A stretch of 64,000 bases of DNA from CAIUGU01 sp963819685 (GTDB taxonomy: Bacteria > Pseudomonadota > Gammaproteobacteria > Steroidobacterales > Steroidobacteraceae), in the NCBI GenBank assembly GCA_963819685.1, contig CAWFXI010000010.1:62001-126000 (forward strand), read 5' to 3'. Position numbers and translations under genes: made by a program. Under the pieces are notes generated by a model. That model was not told the DNA's origin. It worked only from the letters and a program-made list of their open reading frames with translations, and searched no databases. The first letter of the stretch is position 1. Every line of letters starts with the position of its first letter. Below are positions 62,536 to 64,000 of the stretch, one piece after another.

Positions 62536-64000
62536 ATGGCCAAAGTACCAAGTGGCTCAAAAACCCCAGTCAGCCGACGCGGCTTTCTCAAGGGCGCGGC
62601 AACCGGAGCCGCGGCACTCGCCGCCGGAATTCCGGGCGCCGAGGCAGCGCAACAAAACAGCGAAACGCTGTCCGGTAGCGCGCCAACACCTACCCCGGCG
62701 CAGATGGCTCGCGAGACGGGGAATGTCCAATATCCTGCCGTTGATCGGGCAGCCAAGGCGCCGGGATCCGACCTCATGGTCGACGTGCTGAGGGACCTGG
62801 GTATCGAGTACATCTCATCGAACCCGGGCTCGAGCTTCGAAGGCCTGCAGGAATCGATCATCAACCACGGCAGTCCTCCGAATCGGATGCCCGAGTTCAT
62901 CACCGCACTGCATGAAATGTCGGCGGTCGATATGGCCAGCGGCTATGCCCGGGCTGAGGGTAAGCCCATGGCAGCCCTGCTGCATGGCACGCTTGGCATC
63001 CAGAACTCCTCGATGGCGATCTACCAGGCGTTCTCCGGGCGCATCCCCGTGGTCCTGATCGCCGGTCGCGACGACACACACTTTCAGTCCCACACGGCCA
63101 ACGACATGGCAGCCATGGTCCGCGGCTTTACCAAATGGGACGCACAACCCCGCACGCTCGACGAATCGCTGACGGCGCTTCAGCAGGCTTACAACCAGGC
63201 ACTGACCCCTCCGCGCGGGCCGGCCCTTGTCGTGCTCGATACCGAACTGCAGAAGGAAGAAGCGCCAGGACACAAAGCCCCAGCCGCCAGGCCGCTGATT
63301 GTCCCGGGCATCGACCTCTCCCAGGCGCGTGAGATCGCAAAACGCCTGCTTGACGCAGACAACCCCAGAATCCAGGTCGGACAGCTCAGGACGCCCGAAG
63401 GCGTGCGTCTCGCAGTCGAGTTGGCCGAGCTTGTCGGTGCGTGTACAAGCACGACCGCAACCAGTGGCTCGATGAGCTTTCCGCAGCGGCACCCGCTGTG
63501 CGGCGCGGGCGCAAAAACCGGCTATGATTTCACGCTCGGTCTGGAAGTCGGCGGCGCCCAGGCTGCCATCAGGGGCCCTCGGTTGCAGGCCCTCGCGGAT
63601 CGCGACCGGAACTCGGCGAAGATCGGCTTCGGCCACGTGCGGCCCCCACGGCCTGGCCAGCCGGCCGGTCCGCCCCCGGGCGAAATGGACATCGCGGGCG
63701 ATGCAGAAGCGAGCTTGCCGCACATCATCGAGGAAGCGCGGCGCCTCATGACGAACGACCGCCGCAGGACCATCGAGCGGCGGAGCGCGAGTCACGCGAA
63801 GGCGAATCAAACAGCGCGCATTGGCGAACTGAAGGCGGCCCTCCAAGCCAAGCGTGGCGGCTGGGACTCGAGTCCCGTGAGCACGGCGCGCCTGTATGCC
63901 GATCTGTGGCCGTTGATCAAGGACGAGGACTGGTGTCTGGCTTCGCCCACCAATTTCTCGAGTCGCCATCACGTCGAGCTCTGGGACCACGACAAACCCT
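62536..64000 (+). CDS. Tat-exported thiamine-pyrophosphate enzyme, acetolactate-synthase-like (partial)
   Basis: ATG 62536 has GGAG 6 bases upstream. I translated 488 codons to the right edge without a stop. SRRGFLKGAATGAAALAAG is a Tat signal. Residues ~75-240 are the pyrimidine-binding domain: LGIEYISSNPGSSFEGLQE, LHEMSAVDMASGYARAEG with the catalytic Glu, and FSGRIPVVLIAGRDD. The middle domain follows (GPALVVLDTELQ...). The TPP pyrophosphate domain starts near the edge and is cut off. This is the family of acetolactate synthase, benzoylformate decarboxylase and benzaldehyde lyase. Export is unusual; reaction unknown. Confidence 0.82.
   Translation, partial: MAKVPSGSKTPVSRRGFLKGAATGAAALAAGIPGAEAAQQNSETLSGSAPTPTPAQMARETGNVQYPAVDRAAKAPGSDLMVDVLRDLGIEYISSNPGSSFEGLQESIINHGSPPNRMPEFITALHEMSAVDMASGYARAEGKPMAALLHGTLGIQNSSMAIYQAFSGRIPVVLIAGRDDTHFQSHTANDMAAMVRGFTKWDAQPRTLDESLTALQQAYNQALTPPRGPALVVLDTELQKEEAPGHKAPAARPLIVPGIDLSQAREIAKRLLDADNPRIQVGQLRTPEGVRLAVELAELVGACTSTTATSGSMSFPQRHPLCGAGAKTGYDFTLGLEVGGAQAAIRGPRLQALADRDRNSAKIGFGHVRPPRPGQPAGPPPGEMDIAGDAEASLPHIIEEARRLMTNDRRRTIERRSASHAKANQTARIGELKAALQAKRGGWDSSPVSTARLYADLWPLIKDEDWCLASPTNFSSRHHVELWDHDKP

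Noticed and set aside
1..64000. CRISPR arrays, tRNA/rRNA genes, insertion sequences, prophage genes
   Set aside because: I looked for regularly spaced repeats, tRNA-like cloverleaf ends, transposase or integrase frames and phage genes by eye and found none; a tRNAscan or ISfinder run was not possible here.

Overview
The window is GC-rich chromosomal DNA (low-to-mid 60s % GC by eye), densely coded on both strands. I saw no tRNA or rRNA gene, CRISPR array, transposase, integrase or phage gene. YbiI-type and YceH-type genes, a fatty-acid cis/trans isomerase, 4-hydroxyphenylpyruvate dioxygenase and many exported oxidoreductases point to an aerobic, catabolically versatile gammaproteobacterium, possibly of the Steroidobacter/Nevskia type. 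That placement is inference, not a database result.

Layout. 1-3.7 kb: end of a membrane protein, a methyltransferase, then a run of small exported proteins (WD-rich exported protein, DUF6152, lipoprotein, host-attachment family). 3.6-10.5 kb: an 822-residue DUF5666 repeat lipoprotein, a frameshifted metallo-beta-lactamase-fold hydrolase, YceH, an SDR and an exported carboxypeptidase-regulatory-like protein. 10.5-14.5 kb: lactate permease, frameshifted glycerate kinase and a 2-hydroxyacid dehydrogenase. 14.5-25.2 kb: GST, EF-hand protein, a DUF1326/DUF2182 pair, lipoproteins, a frameshifted M20 peptidase, HppD and YbiI. 25.3-35.8 kb: Tat-exported amidohydrolase, an IorAB-like molybdenum hydroxylase, exported HpcH/HpaI aldolase, PQQ dehydrogenase, exported NmrA-like and HAD proteins and a class III aminotransferase. 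35.9-45.2 kb: M20D amidohydrolase, GYD protein, Tat-exported FMN hydroxy-acid oxidase with an embedded CxxCH, MFS carrier, frameshifted class V aminotransferase, GlcD/GlcF-type fusion and GlcG. 45.5-54.5 kb: usher-like lipoprotein, NTF2-like protein, sulfotransferase, CMD-family protein plus Cti, frameshifted F420/NADP oxidoreductase-like gene and envelope proteins. 54.7-64 kb: SDR, a heavily frameshifted PhoX-like gene, then a five-gene minus-strand run (Tat SDR, small Tat protein, 4-cresol-dehydrogenase-like flavoprotein, cytochrome c, HhH protein) divergent from a Tat-exported TPP enzyme that runs off the edge.

Themes. (1) Hydroxy-acid/glyoxylate metabolism: LctP, glycerate kinase, hydroxypyruvate/glyoxylate reductase, class V aminotransferase, GlcDF-type dehydrogenase, GlcG and an FMN oxidase could together carry glycolate or lactate carbon into central metabolism. 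(2) An unusually large share of normally cytosolic enzyme families carry Sec or Tat signals here, suggesting an enzyme-rich periplasm. (3) Eight genes are broken by single-base indels although conserved motifs persist in the shifted frames. This looks like uneven sequence quality or very recent decay, so these are reported as frameshifted genes rather than ancient pseudogenes.

The most unusual items are the hydroxy-acid oxidase with a haem-c motif in its lid loop, the exported flavocytochrome/SDR/TPP gene group at the right end, the orphan usher-like lipoprotein, and a pair of tandem palindromes upstream of the EF-hand gene. Starts were chosen by ribosome-binding-site spacing and family length.
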